The position numbers were made by a program, and so were the translations under genes. The notes under the pieces are model-generated. The model saw only the letters and a list, made by a program, of their open reading frames with translations. It searched no databases and was not told the origin of the DNA. Below are positions 60,401 to 64,000 of a stretch of DNA of 64,000 nucleotides, in pieces. The DNA is taken from positions 1-64,000 of the forward strand of contig JFHB01000047.1 of NCBI GenBank assembly GCA_000729835.1, read 5' to 3'. Position 1 is the first letter of the stretch, and each line of letters begins with the position of its first letter. Origin of the DNA: Atkinsonella hypoxylon (taxonomy: Eukaryota > Ascomycota > Sordariomycetes > Hypocreales > Clavicipitaceae).

Positions 60401-63400
60401 TGTTCAGGCAGGGGTGGGCAAGCACATGAAATTGAGGAGCAGGGGCCGGCCGCTGCAGGTTCACGATTCGGAAAATACACCTCCTTGCGTTAAGGGTGTG
60501 TATGTCTTGTCTCAACCAGACCAAGGATGGAAATGGAAGATGCCGCCAGACGTTGGCTCATAAGTCCTTTTCTTGGTCTTGCAGGCCGTCCTGCAGGCTG
60601 AAGACTGGAATGCGTGTCTGGCCAGGCCTAGCCTGTTCCCGAATTCAAACGCAGACCGGGGTTAAGAATGAGAGACAAATAGTGAGTCTTTGTTTTTTAT
60701 ATTTTTTGTTGTTTTTGTGTCGCGTTGCTGGCAGGACATGGGGTGTGAGGGTGGGGGCTTTTGGTGAGATGAGCGCAGATGGACATGCGCAAGGTTCTTT
60801 ATAGTTGAGTGCTCGATGGGAGGCTCTTTATATAATGAACACCTGGCATTGCGGCTCTGTCAGTATTTAGCCAAAGCCGAAACACAAACAAAAAGTCAAT
60901 ACTGGCCAGGCCCGAGTAAGACCGTCATCACGACGGAATCTGCATTACTCGCCGTGGCGGTTCCTAACACATCGCCGCCGTAACGTCGAGGCCGAAGGGG
61001 GGGGGGGGGGGGGGGGCTTGAACGGAACTGTGTCGCTGTGTGCACGACGACTACTGTGCCTATTGTTGTTGCCTACAGTGAGGAAAGCTTGTGCTAGTTG
61101 ACGAGTAATTAGGGAGGTCGTAAACTTTGCAAGTTCATATTGTTGATTGAATCGTGGGGCGGCCACGCTTTCAATCGCGACACCCCGAATGGCAGATAGG
61201 GGAGGGGGGAGGCTTCCAAATGGCACACCCTTACTCGTCCCCTTCTGGTCCTCTTCTAGGGAAAGGTTAAGTCTCATATTTGTGTATTATGGTTGTCGCC
61301 GTGCTGTTATTATACTTGTGCGGTACGCTTGATGTCTCTATCAACACGGTTTAGGTAACGTGGCGCCCAGCGCTATTAGCCCCGTCTACATCAATTGTCC
61401 ATGCCTGGGTAGGCAGGTTCCTCAGGAGAATTATCAGCTTTCGCACGTCTCCATTCTTCTCCGTGTCTCACGAATTTGGAAGGTCAAGCCTGACCTGACC
61501 CTGTCTCACATTTTTCTCAACCTGACCAATCGGTAAATCGTGTCCCAGGGGTGTGCAGCGAATATGCCAGATTTTAAGGAAGGGGGGAAGGGGGGGAAGG
61601 GGGGAGGGGGGTGTGGTCAAACTGTTAGAAAAATCACCGACCTAAGATTAGAAATCCAGCCATGTACCGCGCAGTCGGATAGACGGAGGGAGAAGGCTAT
61701 TGTAGAAACGGCTATGATAACAAGACGCAGAAAAGCTTATGCGACGTCCTCGCAAAGTTACCTCTATAGTCCTAGCCTTTGGGTTTGAGGTCGGCAGGAA
61801 GTTACTCGTTATTAGACCATCCACTAGGTGAACAGAGTTGCGAGCTATGACGGAATGGGGTCTCGCATGCGTTCCAGTAATGGGATGGGCGTAAACCCAG
61901 TTTAGTTGCTACGTTCCCAAGCCATGTCATACCGGACGTGCCACCGTGGCGGGTAGCTGCTGGACCAAAATACTTCCGTCACGGTAGCTATGCTCAAGAA
62001 AGAGATAACATAACGTCTTAGTGAGGCAGATACGATGGATGCGTGATGGTAGTTCGGAGGTACGGGGATGGGAACTGGGCGAAGGTGGGTTTATTTAACG
62101 GTGGGGGTGAGCAGGGTGAGCAGGGTGTGCAAAGTGTATGTCTGCGAAGCATAATTCATACTCCGTACGCAAAGAAAAACAAAGGGAAAAAAAAAAAAGG
62201 TGGAATGAAAGTCTAGTTGGTGTAATTTTTTTTGTGGTGATCCAGCTCCACGCCTGTAGAAACAGAGTTTGGCACCATCTGGTGCCCGTCGCATCGGGAA
62301 GGGTCAAGCTTTGTATTCAGCTGATACCTGACGTAGCGTTACTCACGTGCAAGCACAGCGGCAAGTGTTTTCTTGAGAACAATTATTGATGTCAATGTAT
62401 GCCTGTCACACGCCGTAAGCGCGCCTCCATCGCAATCCGCCCGCGAACCGTTCTAGAGCCGCACGCCTATAAGGCAAACCAATTGCAAATGTTCTTAGTA
62501 TTATTCGTCCAGGGCCGACGACATCCAGCAAAGTTGGACCCTTGCCGAAGTTAATTAAAGAACAGCGCGTCAGCGAAATCAGGGCTCAGGCTGGCACAGG
62601 GGCATTGCGCTCGGTATTAACTTTTCTCTTATAATTTCACAGTTGTGCCACTGACGATTCGAGGCTAGAATCTCTGCAGATGTGATGCCGCTGCCTAGCT
62701 TATCTCGGATGGATCAATGAGCTCCATGATGAATGCATTCCCAACCGACAGTGCCGTTGCGGGGGACACGGAGCGGAGAATCATGCCTACCTGGGCTAAG
62801 CACTCCGTACATGCATGATCCCGACAAAGAAGGGAGAGAGAAAGGGAAACTCGATGGGTTCGCCGTATTACCACCATGTGCGAGTCCGTTAATCCGAGAG
62901 AGGGGAGGGGGAGTGGTTGCTGCTGACAGCATGGCAAAAAATCACCTGCAAAGTCAAATTCCTTCAGGCCACTTAGCCACATGCACTTTTGCTTTCTGAC
63001 CAATGGCGGGGCGGCATCGTCGACCCAGCAGCTGTCTTGACAAGCGCCAGCGCTTTCAAGGTCAAGTCAGTGTAATAGAATAGACTGCACATGTGTACGT
63101 AGAGTTTAGCTATCTATCTGTACACTAGTTATTCCGTAGTTACTCTGCAATCCATTTTGCGTTTAGCACCTGCACTGTCCATTTCCGCACCTCCGGAATA
63201 TGTCTGGCTGCACTCTTCCTCGACTACAAGGCAAGTCGAAGCTTTTCGCACCACTTTATCACTTTGTAAAACAATAGTCAAAAACATGCCCAACACAAAT
63301 GAGGGAAACCGTCAAAACACCCAGTCTCAATCAGGGCATCCTCGTAGACGCAGCGCCTTTCCGCCCGTCGCCTGATGCGTAGGCACGCTCGTCTCGTGTC

Positions 63401-64000
63401 ATCACGCTCCCTCATTGCGAACCTTGCGAGTTGCCACGGGATTAGACTTTGCACCACCGCGCAAAACGACAAACGACGTGTGTTTCCTGCTCGCTGGTTA
63501 GAGCCTCGTGCCTCCCACATGTCTCCAAAAAGCGCCGTCCCATGTGCGAAGTCAAACCCACGATCCCACTCCACATGAATTTTTGAGAAACTCTTTCAAA
63601 ATGCTAAAAGGGTCCCCAAAAATCAGAAGGCTACATGGTATTATTTCCAAGGATAACAGGGCCGGAGACAGACGAGCTACAGCGCCGGCCGCCTGCGTGA
63701 ACTAGCAAGGCTAGAGTGCGGCAAGTGGATTATCTATCCCTACAGAAAAACTTTAGCCTACCAGAACATTGTGCCGAAGTAGCATAAGGTCAATGTATTA
63801 AATGAACCTTCTTGCAAAGGGATCGAGGTCGGGAGATGCTCCACTTTTCCGCGTTAACCCTTCACGGATGCTCGGCTGAAGTTTATGCGATTGGTCTGTC
63901 AGAATAGCACAGAAAACACTTAGCTAGGTATACAACAATTATCACGTGTACGGAATACGCTCTATAGAATAACTCTAATTTTATCATTCCTGACAGTATA

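Larger units (their letters stand above)
60082..64000. other. Right-end gene-poor region
   Basis: It holds the promoter of the 105-aa gene, the 7-bp repeat, a 20-base G run at 60997-61016, a G-rich purine tract near 61580-61612, and TACGGARTA words at 62159, 63130 and 63949. Open frames here are short, and none shows protein-like features that I could support. Confidence 0.5.

Noticed and set aside
1..64000. CRISPR array, bacterial operon or phage features
   Set aside because: Spliced eukaryotic genes throughout; the tandem repeats present have no unique spacers.

Overview
This 64 kb window looks like nuclear DNA of a filamentous ascomycete, most likely a Sordariomycete of the order Hypocreales. 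The genes are sparse and cut by short GT..AG introns of about 55 to 185 nt. The gene set is typical of filamentous fungi: a class III chitin synthase, a Ras-2 type GTPase, an Opy2 anchor, an ApsA/Num1 cortical PH protein, a GH72 glucanosyltransferase and a PNGase A-like amidase. Long intergenic stretches hold homopolymer runs, microsatellites and short dispersed repeats. The order-level call is inference from protein style; no search was possible.

Layout, left to right. At 13-4324 are a NEDD8-conjugating enzyme (UBC12) and a class III chitin synthase, both on the minus strand. About 7.5 kb with no convincing gene follows. An Opy2-type membrane anchor sits at 11874-13139 (+), and a Ras-2 type GTPase at 15809-16652 (-). 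A HAD-family hydrolase is at 22361-23167 (-). From 28875 to 38641 there is a denser block: ApsA/Num1-like PH protein (+), OTU deubiquitinase (+), a TPMT-like methyltransferase with an apparent one-base frameshift (-), a short-chain dehydrogenase (+), and a possible small gene (-). A BAHD-type acyltransferase-like gene with an unresolved 5' end lies at 40407-42126 (-). A GPI-anchored beta-1,3-glucanosyltransferase is at 45391-47125 (+), followed tail-to-tail by a frameshifted pseudogene (-).

The accessory part runs from about 47.9 to 53 kb. It is AT-rich and repeat-bearing. It holds a secreted ribotoxin/RNase T1-superfamily-like gene (48930-49562) whose expected start codon reads ATA. Next to it is a second small signal-peptide ORF (50261-50470). 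Both have related upstream sequence, in three blocks that keep their order, with a TATA-like box at nearly the same distance. A TIR element flanked by TA (51562-51848) lies nearby. The right end has a PNGase A-like secreted amidase (53549-55749, -), a repeat-containing gene-poor stretch, and a small conserved-looking protein at 59764-60081 (-).

Functionally, several genes bear on cell-wall and polarity biology: chitin synthesis, beta-glucan remodelling, Opy2 stress-pathway anchoring, Ras-2 signalling and cortical dynein/nuclear migration. They are scattered and do not form a cluster. The clearest unexplained sequence signal is a 9-bp motif, TACGGARTA, present more than 20 times in the window and almost confined to non-coding DNA.
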